A DNA stretch of 64,000 bases from positions 248,001 to 312,000 of the forward strand of contig NZ_JAJVHF010000002.1 of assembly GCF_022171985.1 (NCBI RefSeq), read 5' to 3'. Numbering within the stretch: the first letter of the stretch is position 1; each line of letters begins with the position of its first letter. This document shows, in pieces, positions 29,795 through 38,355 of this stretch. The notes under the pieces are model-generated. The model saw only the letters and a program-made list of their open reading frames with translations. It had not been told where the DNA came from and did no database searches. This DNA comes from Huaxiibacter chinensis (GTDB lineage Bacteria; Pseudomonadota; Gammaproteobacteria; Enterobacterales; Enterobacteriaceae). A program made the translations under genes and the position numbers.

Positions 29795-30424
29795 ATGGAA
29801 AAAATCATATGTGCTCTGTGTAATACCGCAGTCGAAGTGACGGTGCTGTCCAGTCATTTGCTAACCAATCATGGCTGGAAGATGGCACCTCATCTTGCTA
29901 AGCCGGTAGCTGAGGCACCGCTTATTGCCCGTCAAACCTGCAAATGTCCAGTATGTAACGTCTCTTTCAAGGACGCAAAAAGATTAGAAAAGCATATAAA
30001 TAAAGCCCATTCAGAAAGACCAAGCTCTTCTCCCATCAGTAGTAATCCTTCAAAGAAAAACAGTGTAACGACGATTTCCTATCAATGGGCGATAACTCAA
30101 CCGCTAGATAAAAAATACTCCGCTGTAGTAGAGAAATTTGTTACTGAAAAAACGTTATCTGAAATTGAAAAAGAAATAGTGACCATCGTGAATGGCTATG
30201 ATGCGGCGGATACTTCCAGACAGAGTTTGATGTCAGGGCGGCTCATTCTGCTTGCCCATGCCAAGAAAAGACTTGCTGCAAAAAGCAAATCTAGCAAAAA
30301 CAAAAAAGTAACGGCAAAGGGTAAAAAAACCAAAGGTGCCAAGTCACGAGACATTATGGACCAATACATTGGCGGACGTAGGATTGTTGTCTCCGGCGGT
30401 TTACCTTCTCTGGGAAAAAGATAA
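29795..30424 (+). CDS. Protein with two C2H2 zinc fingers
   Basis: 209 residues, start chosen for a GGGAGGAG ribosome site (an earlier in-frame start at 29753 has none). Finger 1 is C-x2-C-x11-H-x4-H (CALCNTAV...SSHLLTNH, residues about 5-25); finger 2 is C-x2-C-x12-H-x4-H (CPVCNVSFKDAKRLEKHINKAH, about 53-72), a classical eukaryote-like C2H2 form. A basic Lys-rich tail (KSKSSKNKKVTAKGKKTKGAKS) follows a helical middle part. Two fingers and a basic tail suggest nucleic-acid binding. It closes the restriction cluster, 57 bases after the metalloprotease. Function unknown. Confidence 0.75.
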   Translation: MEKIICALCNTAVEVTVLSSHLLTNHGWKMAPHLAKPVAEAPLIARQTCKCPVCNVSFKDAKRLEKHINKAHSERPSSSPISSNPSKKNSVTTISYQWAITQPLDKKYSAVVEKFVTEKTLSEIEKEIVTIVNGYDAADTSRQSLMSGRLILLAHAKKRLAAKSKSSKNKKVTAKGKKTKGAKSRDIMDQYIGGRRIVVSGGLPSLGKR

Positions 30425-30662
30425 TGTACCGCTGTGCACTATGTTCAAAAAGCGAAGCAGGCCAAAAACACTGTGTTTTGATGTGTTAGCTCAGACCTGA
30501 TCTGATACCGTCACGATACAGGGCTAAACCTAATCTGACCGAGCTGCTCGCTTTCATGATGTGTGAATTTTATCTTAAGTTTAGAGAGTTCTGTCACATA
30601 TCCTTTTCATTTAAATGGTTATTGTTGAGCTGCAATAAGCATTTATTTAACAAGGATATTAA

Positions 30663-30890
30663 ATGGAAAAGTATCAAAATCGCGGTGGCGATTCAGGTGT
30701 TGTAGGGTTTGAGATAGGGGATGACTCAATCACTGTACAATTTCGTGATAACTCTCTGTACCTATACAACTCCATCCGCCCAGGCCAGGTTACGGTTGAC
30801 CATATGAAAATGCTTGCCAGGGCTGGTCAGGGGCTTAACAGTTATATCAGCCGCACTGTGCGCAAGAATTTTTATCAAAAACTACGATAA
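30663..30890 (+). CDS. Small KTSC-like protein
   Basis: 75 residues with the layout of a KTSC domain: a strand pair VQFRDNSLYLYNSI, then a helix and GLNSYISRTVRKNFYQK. It has an AAGGAT ribosome site and stands alone, 240 bases after the zinc-finger gene. The KTSC domain is of unknown function, though it is thought to bind nucleic acid because it also occurs fused to lysyl-tRNA synthetases. Assignment by pattern only. Confidence 0.55.
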   Translation: MEKYQNRGGDSGVVGFEIGDDSITVQFRDNSLYLYNSIRPGQVTVDHMKMLARAGQGLNSYISRTVRKNFYQKLR

Positions 30891-31154
30891 TTTCTCCCCA
30901 TCGTCTGTCCAGAGTCATACTGCTCTGGACAGTTCAATTTTTTCGTCTAGCTAGGTTCCTTGCCTCACGTCCTTCTAAGCACCTTCGCGATTGGTGAGAT
31001 TGAGCAATATGACAAATATAAAACTGCATATAATACAACCATCATAAATGCTAAATAGCTGCGCCTAATAGTAGATCCCTTAAAGGGAACTCAGCCCGGA
31101 TTGTGCGATCTGATCAATCGCCAAATCAAAACAAATCTCCAACCGGACTGAACG

Positions 31155-31334
31155 ATGCCGATCATAACATCTATTCCCCGTGGCGAAAGACGCCTGATGC
31201 AGAAAGCAATCCATAATACGCGTGATAAAAATCATGCCCGCAGACTCACCGCTATGCTGATGCTTCATCGGAATGCACAGGTTAGCGATGTCGTCAGAAT
31301 GCTTTGCTGCGCCCGTTCCTCTACCGCAACGTAA
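31155..31334 (+). pseudogene. Remnant of an IS630-family transposase (N-terminal 59 codons)
   Basis: The frame MPIITSIPRGERRLMQKAI, followed by ARRLTAMLMLHRNAQVSDVVRMLCCARSS, matches the N-terminus of IS630-type transposases, then hits a stop codon where the family continues with a long helix-turn-helix and DDE domain. Nothing of the rest is present, so it is a dead fragment. The 60 bases before it (from about 31085, AACTCAGCCCGGATTGT) may be part of the left end of that element. It lies between the restriction cluster and the CP4-57-like block and marks a junction. Confidence 0.7.
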
Positions 31335-31426
31335 TCACTGCATGGATGTATATTGGTTTAGAACTATTTTCAGAACTAAATCATTTTTGTGAGCAGCAAA
31401 TATTCTCTTTTTGACAATGCGGAATG

Positions 31427-31441
31427 CGACAGGATGTGTCG
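31427..31441. promoter_or_regulatory. Inverted repeat 1 upstream of the WYL gene
   Basis: CGACA-GGATG-TGTCG, perfect 5-base arms with a 5-base spacer, about 190 bases before the WYL start. It is followed by seven T residues, so a short terminator reading rightward is also possible. Confidence 0.55.
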
Positions 31442-31549
31442 TTTTTTTGATGATGCCTTCGCATTATAATCAACTAATTAACTTGAATTTCATTGCGTTA
31501 GATAGCCGCAGTTATCCCCATCATTTTTTCAATCTACCTCCCTTTGGTG

Positions 31550-31564
31550 CGACACAACGTGTCG
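31550..31564. promoter_or_regulatory. Inverted repeat 2 upstream of the WYL gene
   Basis: CGACA-CAACG-TGTCG with flanking GTG/TAC symmetry, about 67 bases before the WYL start and with no U-tract. Same arms and spacer as the repeat at 31427-31441. This is a plausible autoregulatory operator. Confidence 0.6.
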
Positions 31565-31630
31565 TACCAGTACGTCATAATCTCCCATATCAATATCTGG
31601 TTATTTTGGGAGTTCAGGACTGTTCTCACC

Positions 31631-32314
31631 ATGAAAACACAACATGATCATTATGACCGCCTGTCCGTCAGGTTATCGGTCATTATCAGCCGATTGTTGG
31701 CTGGTCAATCCTTAGAGTTGAAAGTGCTGGCAAATGAGTTTGGTGTTTCAGAGCGCACTCTACAGCGGGATTTTCAGCAGCGTCTAATCCATCTGGATCT
31801 TGAACATTCCAGTGGCTGCTATCGACTTATGCGGCGAACGGGTCGAGAGCATTTACCCAATACCTTTGCGTTTATCCTCAACTCTGGCATTTCGGGGATC
31901 ATTCCGGCTCAGAACCGCAGACTAATCCGGCTGATTACCAGCAGCTCTGGTGGCTCTCCATGTCTAATCGGGCATGGAGGGCTGCCATCGCCAATCACGC
32001 AGACCACCTGTTTTCTGGAGCTGGCTGAAGCTATCCGTGACTACCGGGCCGTCACGCTATTAGTCAATGGTAAGAGCTACGAAGGAGTGGCTCCTCGCCG
32101 CCTGATCTTCCAGTCCAGAAACTGGTTTCTTGTGGCTACTCGAGCGAGAAAGCTACAGGTGTTTCGCATGGAAGACGTTAACGCTGTGACTGTTCTTGAC
32201 ACCTCTTTTCGCAGAAAGCCTGAACTTGACGCACTCACCGCCAGTGAGGAATTTATTTCGGCTCTACCTCACTTTCGTTTCATCAGCGATGTTATTCACA
32301 CCTTCAGAGAGTAA
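31631..32314 (+). CDS. WYL-domain transcriptional regulator
   Basis: 227 residues. The N-terminal helix-turn-helix (LAGQSLELKVLANEFGVSERTLQRDFQQRL, residues about 22-52) has the DeoR/HTH_11-like look; the C-terminal WYL fold is seen as EAIRDYRAVTLLVNGKSYEGVAPRRLIFQSRNWFLVATRARKLQVFRMEDV. The ATG at 31631 was chosen; earlier starts in frame at 31544 add an unlikely leader and overlap the repeats. WYL proteins such as BrxR and CapW repress defence operons in other systems. Here it is followed directly by a GTPase gene. Confidence 0.85.
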   Translation: MKTQHDHYDRLSVRLSVIISRLLAGQSLELKVLANEFGVSERTLQRDFQQRLIHLDLEHSSGCYRLMRRTGREHLPNTFAFILNSGISGIIPAQNRRLIRLITSSSGGSPCLIGHGGLPSPITQTTCFLELAEAIRDYRAVTLLVNGKSYEGVAPRRLIFQSRNWFLVATRARKLQVFRMEDVNAVTVLDTSFRRKPELDALTASEEFISALPHFRFISDVIHTFRE

Positions 32315-32352
32315 CTGGCAACGTTCATTTCAACATAAGCAAGGAGACCTTT

Positions 32353-33357
32353 ATGGATGACCCAGTAAAGGGCGAAGGCCGGATGATTACTGATACTAAT
32401 GGCATCACCAGAAGAGAAGGGGGAATTTCAGGAATATGGGGCAATATGTTTAATGATAGCAACGGAGTAAAAGCCGACAGCCCGCCGCTCATACCTGACA
32501 TCAGGGATATTCTCGATGTTTTCCCTCAGTCGCTGCGGGAAAACCTGGTTAACAAAATCAGTGAAGCTATCGACTATGAACCCGTTATTGGGGTTATGGG
32601 AAAGACCGGCGCAGGTAAATCAAGCGTGTGTAATGCGCTATTCCAGGGCGAAGTGTGTGCGATCAGTGACGTTGAAGCCTGTACGCGTGAGGCCCAGGAA
32701 CTGCGCATACGGTTTGGTAAACGTTCGCTGAAGATAATTGATATCCCTGGCGTCGGTGAGAATGCCCGGCGGGATAAAGAGTATGAAGATTTATACCGCA
32801 CTTTGCTTCCCTCTCTGGATCTCATCCTCTGGGTGATAAAAGGCGACGATCGGGCCTTTTCTGCGGATGAGCATTTCTACAATAATGTCCTGCTCCCTGC
32901 AGGTGGGGGTGAGCGCGTTTTGTTCGTCCTCAACCAGGTGGATAAAATCGAGCCCTTCCGTGAGTGGGATACACACCTGCATCAGCCGTCCCTGGCACAG
33001 CGCATCAACATCGAAAAGAAAGAAGCCTACATTACTGAACGATTTGGCTTTACGCACTATCCGGTCATCCCCATTTCCGCCGATGAGGGCTACAACATCC
33101 TTCGTCTGGTCGAAACGATGATCCGTGCGTTGCCCGATCGAGCTAAAAGCAGCACCGCCTCGCAGTTTAAGGAAGAGTACAAAACCGATGACGTAAAGAC
33201 GGAAGCGAAAGGCGGCTTTGCCAGCGTGATCTCCGGGATACTTGACGACGTTATTGATTCTGTTCCGTTACCAAAGCCCGTCAAAGAGCTTGCCCGTAAG
33301 GGGAAAGATAAGGTTATCGAGTGGGCGGGTAACGTCTGGGACCATTTTTTTGGATAA
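32353..33357 (+). CDS. YfjP/YeeP-type GTPase
   Basis: 334-residue P-loop GTPase of the YeeP/YfjP/YkfA (Era-like) family known from CP4-type prophages. Motifs: G1 GKTGAGKSS (near 82), G3 DIPGVGE (near 130), G4 NQVDKIE (near 196) and G5 ISA (near 238). The C-terminal part is basic (PLPKPVKELARKGKDKVIEW) and may form an amphipathic helix. Start chosen for AAGGAG. It begins 38 bases after the WYL gene, and a secreted protein gene follows after 11 bases. Biological role unknown. Confidence 0.87.
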   Translation: MDDPVKGEGRMITDTNGITRREGGISGIWGNMFNDSNGVKADSPPLIPDIRDILDVFPQSLRENLVNKISEAIDYEPVIGVMGKTGAGKSSVCNALFQGEVCAISDVEACTREAQELRIRFGKRSLKIIDIPGVGENARRDKEYEDLYRTLLPSLDLILWVIKGDDRAFSADEHFYNNVLLPAGGGERVLFVLNQVDKIEPFREWDTHLHQPSLAQRINIEKKEAYITERFGFTHYPVIPISADEGYNILRLVETMIRALPDRAKSSTASQFKEEYKTDDVKTEAKGGFASVISGILDDVIDSVPLPKPVKELARKGKDKVIEWAGNVWDHFFG

Positions 33358-33368
33358 GGAAGCATTTA

Positions 33369-34154
33369 ATGAAACCACTAATTGTTCCTGCATTGTTTAT
33401 ATCGTTATTTGCTGCCCAGTATGCTCATGCAGACGGAGGCTACGACTTGCAATGCATGCTTGAAAACGGCGAGCAAATGACGCTCAGTCATGCCAATCAT
33501 ACTGTTTATATCAGTTTTGAAAAGCCCGGTAGTGATTCCGAAGAAGGAGGTTCAGTCATTAAACTGGACATTCCTTCCGGTGAGGCGAAGCAAACTGTCA
33601 TCGCTAAATCAGAGGCGGGAACCGCTTCTTTCACGCTGCGCGGAGAAAGTGACGATATCGAAGGCGCTGTTGCTGTCAATTATTCGGAATATGATGGTAC
33701 AGGGGATGCTTATTACACGGCCATGAATTCACTCGGGCAGGAAACCAGCACCGTATCCTGCAAACCGGATACGATTAACGTTCCCAGAAGTCTCCTCCAG
33801 AACGGTATTAATGGCGTGGGTAGCCAGCAGGCGAATAAACCTTCACCTTCTCAACAACAGCAGGCACAGCAACCTACGACACCTCCGTTTAAAGTACAGT
33901 TCGGCAGCGCAGTCAGCAATGAAGGCTGGAATACCAGATATGGCGTTATTCAGCTCACTATCACTGATGACAACGTGTTACTGAAATCCATTCGGGTTAA
34001 CCGGGGGAACTGTAAAATGGAGAGCGTCGGTAACAGAACCCTGCCAGCCAAATATCAATTCGGTGATGTGGCCACGTTCAAATATATGAAATGTGACCGC
34101 ATTATCGAAGCCAGTATTGCGACCGATTCCGGTAGTTGGACCTTCAATAATTAA
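33369..34154 (+). CDS. Secreted protein of unknown function
   Basis: 261 residues with a clear signal peptide (MKPLIVPALFISLFAAQYAHA, cleavage near residue 21). Mature N-terminal domain has several Ser/Gly/Asp-rich strands and a Cys pair (near 30 and 135), then a Gln/Pro linker (QQQQAQQPTTPP, near 160-180) and a C-terminal beta-rich domain with CKMES...MKCDR cysteines. The layout of two small Cys domains joined by a Q/P linker suits a periplasmic protein. Coupled to the GTPase gene, 11 bases after it. No homologue recognised. Confidence 0.7.
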   Translation: MKPLIVPALFISLFAAQYAHADGGYDLQCMLENGEQMTLSHANHTVYISFEKPGSDSEEGGSVIKLDIPSGEAKQTVIAKSEAGTASFTLRGESDDIEGAVAVNYSEYDGTGDAYYTAMNSLGQETSTVSCKPDTINVPRSLLQNGINGVGSQQANKPSPSQQQQAQQPTTPPFKVQFGSAVSNEGWNTRYGVIQLTITDDNVLLKSIRVNRGNCKMESVGNRTLPAKYQFGDVATFKYMKCDRIIEASIATDSGSWTFNN

Positions 34155-34372
34155 ATTTAACTATGGTGAGTCCGGGGAGTAAGTGTCAGTCAATTATCCG
34201 ACACTTCCCCCTTTTAATTATGTTTAACCCCGCTGGGATGTCATTCATTTCATCCCTACAGCGTCCCTTAACAAATAACGCGCAGCAACAGCCCTGCCAG
34301 ACGTTTACTGACATAGCGCTTGTGTCGGGTTGCTGTTTACGGATAAGGCGTGTGGAAGTGGCCTCAAGGGCA
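34155..34372. other. Gap between convergent genes
   Basis: About 220 bases between the secreted protein gene and the alpA-like gene. A run of short T-rich and CCCC stretches is present, but no clear terminator or ORF. Confidence 0.4.
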
Positions 34373-34591
34373 TTATTTGCGGGATTCTTCTATGCGTTCC
34401 ATCAGCCAGCGCCTGACATCACTTTCCCGCCAACGGGAACTGCGGCCAAACTTGATGGGTCTCGGGAACAGACCGTCCTTAATCAGCTTGTAGAACCACT
34501 TATCGGTTAGACCCGTGAAGGTGGTGATGAAGACCATGTCCACCAGCTTATCGTTCATCAGGTCGGTATCGGGAGTCGGGAGATTGTTCAT
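34373..34591 (-). CDS. alpA: AlpA-family transcriptional regulator
   Basis: 72 residues with the AlpA/MerR-like winged helix: LVDMVFITTFTGLTDKWFYKLIKDGLFPRPIKFGRSSRWRESDVRRWLMERI, where the GRSSRW turn is the family mark. AlpA regulates integrase/excisionase expression in CP4-57. The start at 34591 (MNNLPTPD) follows AGAAGGAC; the longer frame to 34759 runs into the neighbour gene. It is next to the inovirus Gp2-like gene, as in CP4-57-type elements. Confidence 0.85.
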   Translation of the reverse strand: MNNLPTPDTDLMNDKLVDMVFITTFTGLTDKWFYKLIKDGLFPRPIKFGRSSRWRESDVRRWLMERIEESRK

Positions 34592-34682
34592 GACGATTGT
34601 CCTTCTGTCTTTGAGTGGGTAAAAGACAGGAGCAGAACTAACCTGTTGATTTAAGGTCATGTTGCGTGCTCCGTCATTACAA

Positions 34683-35330
34683 TCACTTCTCCGGTAATAA
34701 ATTACTTTTTGCTTTAGCCTTAAACTGACTGCAGCCAAAGTTACGCTCTCCGTCCTCATTTTCTTTGGAACGTTTTTTGGCGAGATAGCAGATCCTCGTC
34801 AGGTAATTCTTATAATCCGGTGTATCAGTTCCTTCTCTGCGGTTTAACTCAAACACCCCCGCCAGCCAAAAACGAACGTTCTCCTTTGTTCCGTTTCTTA
34901 GCTTCAAAGCGTGGAACCATGCTTTGACAGACATCATCAGCAAAAAACCTCTTGCCTTCCCATCAAGATCCATTTTTAACATCATGCCTGTGAACACTTC
35001 ACGGTTAACCAGCAGCACCAAGTGATAATGCTTATTGCCATTAAGCTCACCGAACTCTCTGGCCCATGCGTAATACACCGGGCAAGGGTATATGCGTTTA
35101 CCTTCTTTGCTGCGTTTTTTCAGATAAGCGGCAATCTGCGCTTTCAGTGAGGCAATAAAACGGGTTATCACCGCAGATTCGTGGCCCTCATGTTGGTTAT
35201 GCTGCGGCAGGTATAGATCCAGCCCGAAGGCTAATACACGGGCATGCTCATTCATCACGAAGGCTGTCAGCGCTTCCAGACGCTGCATATGGTAGGCATT
35301 CTTCTCGCGGTTACTTTCTTTGAGTATCAT
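34683..35330 (-). CDS. Inovirus Gp2/YfjJ-type protein
   Basis: 215 residues of the YagK/YfjJ C-terminal / inovirus-type Gp2 family, seen by ESAVITRFIASLKAQIAAYLKKRSKEG, VYYAWAREFGELNGNKHYHLVLLVNREVF and FWLAGVFELNR. The HYHLVLL segment resembles a replication-initiator-type HUH strand, so a link with rolling-circle replication is possible. The protein is shorter than inovirus Gp2, so it may be a truncated or accessory form. Same strand as alpA, 91 bases upstream. Function inferred by family only. Confidence 0.75.
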   Translation of the reverse strand: MILKESNREKNAYHMQRLEALTAFVMNEHARVLAFGLDLYLPQHNQHEGHESAVITRFIASLKAQIAAYLKKRSKEGKRIYPCPVYYAWAREFGELNGNKHYHLVLLVNREVFTGMMLKMDLDGKARGFLLMMSVKAWFHALKLRNGTKENVRFWLAGVFELNRREGTDTPDYKNYLTRICYLAKKRSKENEDGERNFGCSQFKAKAKSNLLPEK

Positions 35331-35874
35331 TTCCGGGCTCTCATGCTTTGGGTGATATATCCATGAGTGCCTCAGTAACTTTTAATGCAGGTACAGGACG
35401 AGCAAAGAAAACACTGCCTCACACTACTACTGGCTTTAGCCTCTGATGGTAGCAAACTCCCTTTCTTGACGGTGCTATACCCCCTTCCCGATGATTCTCT
35501 GTATACCCTGTATCTGTAAGGTTCTGTTCATACTGTAGAGAGCAACTATAAACATATAATTGGTACCGGCAGTAAAGAATCACTGATATCGCCACCTGTC
35601 ACCCCGTATACCCCTGCGATATCGGGTTTCTGGCTGTTATTACTTCCCTTCATTCGGTCTAAAACCACTCTTAAGTTATCCCGGCACGCTGACTATGGGG
35701 CTATTTCTTGCTCTGGTTTGCGGATGAACATTTTACTGTCACTCATGTCACCATGCCGGGTATTGCCAAAAGCGGTTGTTTTTGCATGGAATACTCCCTT
35801 GATTTAAAGCAGTTTTTAAAAAGGTGCAGCACTGTTAAAATCTAAAAAGTGCTGCACCTTATAAGGAATGTGTG
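35331..35874. other. Non-coding gap before the RHH gene
   Basis: About 540 bases without a convincing ORF. Its right end carries the perfect 13-base inverted repeat described separately. It might hold a replication origin for the nearby Gp2-like protein, but no repeat set or nick-site motif was seen. Confidence 0.45.
35821..35860. promoter_or_regulatory. 13-base inverted repeat, probable RHH operator
   Basis: AAGGTGCAGCACT at 35821-35833 and AGTGCTGCACCTT at 35848-35860 are perfect complements around a 14-base AT-rich spacer that contains TAAAAT (35836-35841), a possible -10 element. It ends 14 bases before the RHH gene start. Placement over a promoter beside an RHH gene suggests autoregulation. 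Confidence 0.75.
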
Positions 35875-36831
35875 ATGGTAAGTAAAAAAAGGATAACGGT
35901 TAACCTTTCCTATCCTGAACTTCATCAGATTATAGTGGGTCTGGCGAAGAGAACGGGTAGTAGTAGTTCAGCTGTGATTCAGGACATGATTTTGGATGCC
36001 TTGAAGTACAGGATGGAAAACGATTCACTTTTACCATCAGGTAAACTGGTGGCGAATAAAAATCTGGTGCCGGAAAAGGTTTTCAATGCAGGTTTTGAAA
36101 TCAATAATTTGACTATTGATGGAATAGTCAGGGGAGCAACCGATGCGTTTCATCGTTTGTTTCAAAGAGATAGTTTTATTGAAACGCTTCCTTACATAAT
36201 GTTTAGTGACGTGCCAAAGCCTGCGGAAGCGATAAACAAGAGGGATATACTCAGAAGAGTAATTGCATACCTACAGACAAAACTTCATGTCCCTAATAAT
36301 AGTGAATTCAAACCGGCATTATTTTTATTTTTCATCGGAAAGGTAACAGTAAAATATAGACAGCACACCGCTGATGGCCTCGAAGTGAAAATTGATTATT
36401 CATGCAAGGTGATTCCGGTACATACTAAAAGATCAAACGACGATGAAGCGCTTTTGTTCGATCTGAACAACATTAAGTACAGAACATTTCATGACATGGC
36501 CAAAAATGGATGGAACAGAAAAAAACATTCACACCAGTTGTATATTAATGGGCTGGAGGGCATGCGTGGGGGCGGTTTTTTTGTCGGGGTTTTGTATGAG
36601 CCGCAATCACCAGATGAACTGGCTACCCCATCAGAGGGAGACTTTATTAGCAGCTCAGGTCTCAGATATCGATTTTTTAGTCACCCATCAACGGTTAAAA
36701 TCATAAAGGATCATTTTCCGAAATCAGTCACTATTGACCCGAATGGAACCACTTACACAGTAAAAGAAAAAACTATACAAGATTTGGACACGCTCAACCG
36801 GGCTATCAGGGAGCAGAATGCTGGCTGGTAA
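35875..36831 (+). CDS. Ribbon-helix-helix protein with large unknown C-terminal domain
   Basis: 318 residues from ATG 35875 (319 from GTG 35872), with AAGGA nine bases upstream. Residues about 1-45 (KKRITVNLSYPELHQIIVGLAKRTGSSSSAVIQDMILDAL) form an RHH/MetJ-Arc DNA-binding motif. The remaining 270 residues are a mixed domain I do not recognise, with conserved-looking HSHQLYINGLEGMRGGGFFVG and a DPNGTTYTVKE strand. An RHH protein normally consists of the motif alone, so the large fused domain is unusual. It stands alone behind the 13-base repeat. Confidence 0.72.
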   Translation: MVSKKRITVNLSYPELHQIIVGLAKRTGSSSSAVIQDMILDALKYRMENDSLLPSGKLVANKNLVPEKVFNAGFEINNLTIDGIVRGATDAFHRLFQRDSFIETLPYIMFSDVPKPAEAINKRDILRRVIAYLQTKLHVPNNSEFKPALFLFFIGKVTVKYRQHTADGLEVKIDYSCKVIPVHTKRSNDDEALLFDLNNIKYRTFHDMAKNGWNRKKHSHQLYINGLEGMRGGGFFVGVLYEPQSPDELATPSEGDFISSSGLRYRFFSHPSTVKIIKDHFPKSVTIDPNGTTYTVKEKTIQDLDTLNRAIREQNAGW

Positions 36832-36980
36832 TATTTAAATTACAGTCGTTTTTATCTCTGTACTATCCGTGTGATCTCACCCGAATTTAACACAATCTTT
36901 TTTCACCGTTCACTTTCAGAAAAGACCATGCCTCACTCTGAGGCATGGTCTTTTTTTCATATCTCAATAAGGAACTAATA

Positions 36981-37802
36981 ATGACACTTTTAGCCAGCCG
37001 CTTCCGCGCAGTCAATCTTGTTCGACGCGACCGCCCGCTAACCCGCGATGAACTGGCGCATTATGTGCCGAGTGTATTCAGCGAAGAAAAGCATGAATCC
37101 CGTAGCGATCGGTACACATATATTCCGACCATTACCCTGCTTGATAACCTGCAACGTGAAGGTTTTCAGCCATTCTTTGCGTGCCAGACTAGAGTCCGAG
37201 ACCAGAGCAAACGCGAACATACTAAGCACATGCTACGTCTGCGTCGCGAAGGCCAGATCACTGGCAAGCAGGTGCCTGAAATCATACTGCTTAATAGCCA
37301 CGACGGCTCCAGCTCATATCAGATGCTGCCGGGGTTATTCAGATCGGTTTGCCAGAATGGACTAATTTGTGGTGAGAGTTTTGGTGAGGTGCGGGTGCCG
37401 CATAAAGGCAATGTTGTGGAAAAAGTCATTGAAGGGGCTTACGAAGTGCTGGGGATATTTGACCGAGTAGAAGAGAAGCGCGATGCCATGCAGTCGCTTT
37501 TGTTACCACCAACAGCACAGCAGGCGATGGCGAAAGCGGCATTAATTTATCGTTTTGGTGAAGAGCATCAGCCGGTGACGGAATCGCAGATCCTATCCCC
37601 GCGCCGCTGGCAGGATGAAAGTAACGACCTGTGGACCACTTATCAGCGCATTCAGGAAAACCTGATTAAAGGCGGTCTGTCTGGACGAACCACCAAAGGT
37701 AAACACGCCCATACACGCGCTGTAAAAAGTATCGACGGTGATGTGAGGCTTAACCGTGCTCTGTGGGTGATGGCTGAGAATATGCTGCAGCTTGCCTCAT
37801 GA
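36981..37802 (+). CDS. yfjQ: YfjQ/YafZ-type protein (DUF932)
   Basis: 273-residue protein collinear with E. coli YfjQ/YafZ, of the DUF932 (phage/plasmid-like) family: SVFSEEKHESRSDRYTYIPTITLLDNLQREGFQPFFACQTRVRD, then EVRVPHKGNVVEKVIEG and QSLLLPPTAQQA. Function unknown; it is regularly encoded with radC-like and cbtA genes in CP4-type islands. The start at 36981 has AAGGAAC. A shorter upstream frame to 36945 was ignored. Confidence 0.9.
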   Translation: MTLLASRFRAVNLVRRDRPLTRDELAHYVPSVFSEEKHESRSDRYTYIPTITLLDNLQREGFQPFFACQTRVRDQSKREHTKHMLRLRREGQITGKQVPEIILLNSHDGSSSYQMLPGLFRSVCQNGLICGESFGEVRVPHKGNVVEKVIEGAYEVLGIFDRVEEKRDAMQSLLLPPTAQQAMAKAALIYRFGEEHQPVTESQILSPRRWQDESNDLWTTYQRIQENLIKGGLSGRTTKGKHAHTRAVKSIDGDVRLNRALWVMAENMLQLAS

Positions 37803-37872
37803 ACCTTTTTATTATCCCTTCCCTCAGGCCTTGCCAATAAACCGGCGAGGCTTTTTGTTTTAAGGAACAAAT

Positions 37873-38343
37873 ATGTCTGTATTTAATTTATCCCCGGTAT
37901 TTCCTGCAAACGAGCAACGCGTCATTCGTCGGGCATTACGTCTGCTGGAGAAATACCAGCGTCAACCGAGTGAGCCATTTACCTCCACCAGCTTTACTAA
38001 AACCTGGCTGCAATTACAGATGGCTCATCAGGAACGTGAAGTTTTTATCGTGATGTATCTCGACAATCAACACTGCCTGCTGGGATGCGAAACACTGTTT
38101 ATCGGCACACTCAGCCATACCGAAGTGCATCCCCGCGAAGTGGTTAAATTGGCCCTAAAACACAATGCCGCTGCGGTAATTCTGGCGCATAACCATCCGT
38201 CAGGTACGATAGAAATCAGTCAGCAGGATAAACACATCACTCAGCGGATAGTGAAAGCGTTAGCACTGGTAGAAGTGCGAGTGCTGGATCATTTGGTTGT
38301 TGGGAATGAAGTGGTTTCTTTCGCTGAGCAGGGTTTGCTTTAA
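37873..38343 (+). CDS. RadC-like JAB/MPN protein (YfjY type)
   Basis: 156-residue RadC-family protein. The JAMM metal motif HNHPSG plus S-x2-D is complete (HNHPSGTIEISQQD, near 112-126), with EVHPREVVKLALKHNAAAVILAHNHPSG before it. RadC is not a DNA repair protein despite its name; in islands it is linked to mobile elements. Ribosome site AAGGAAC. It follows yfjQ by 70 bases, as in E. coli yfjY and yeeS loci. Confidence 0.9.
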   Translation: MSVFNLSPVFPANEQRVIRRALRLLEKYQRQPSEPFTSTSFTKTWLQLQMAHQEREVFIVMYLDNQHCLLGCETLFIGTLSHTEVHPREVVKLALKHNAAAVILAHNHPSGTIEISQQDKHITQRIVKALALVEVRVLDHLVVGNEVVSFAEQGLL

Positions 38344-38355
38344 ACGGAGGTTTTC

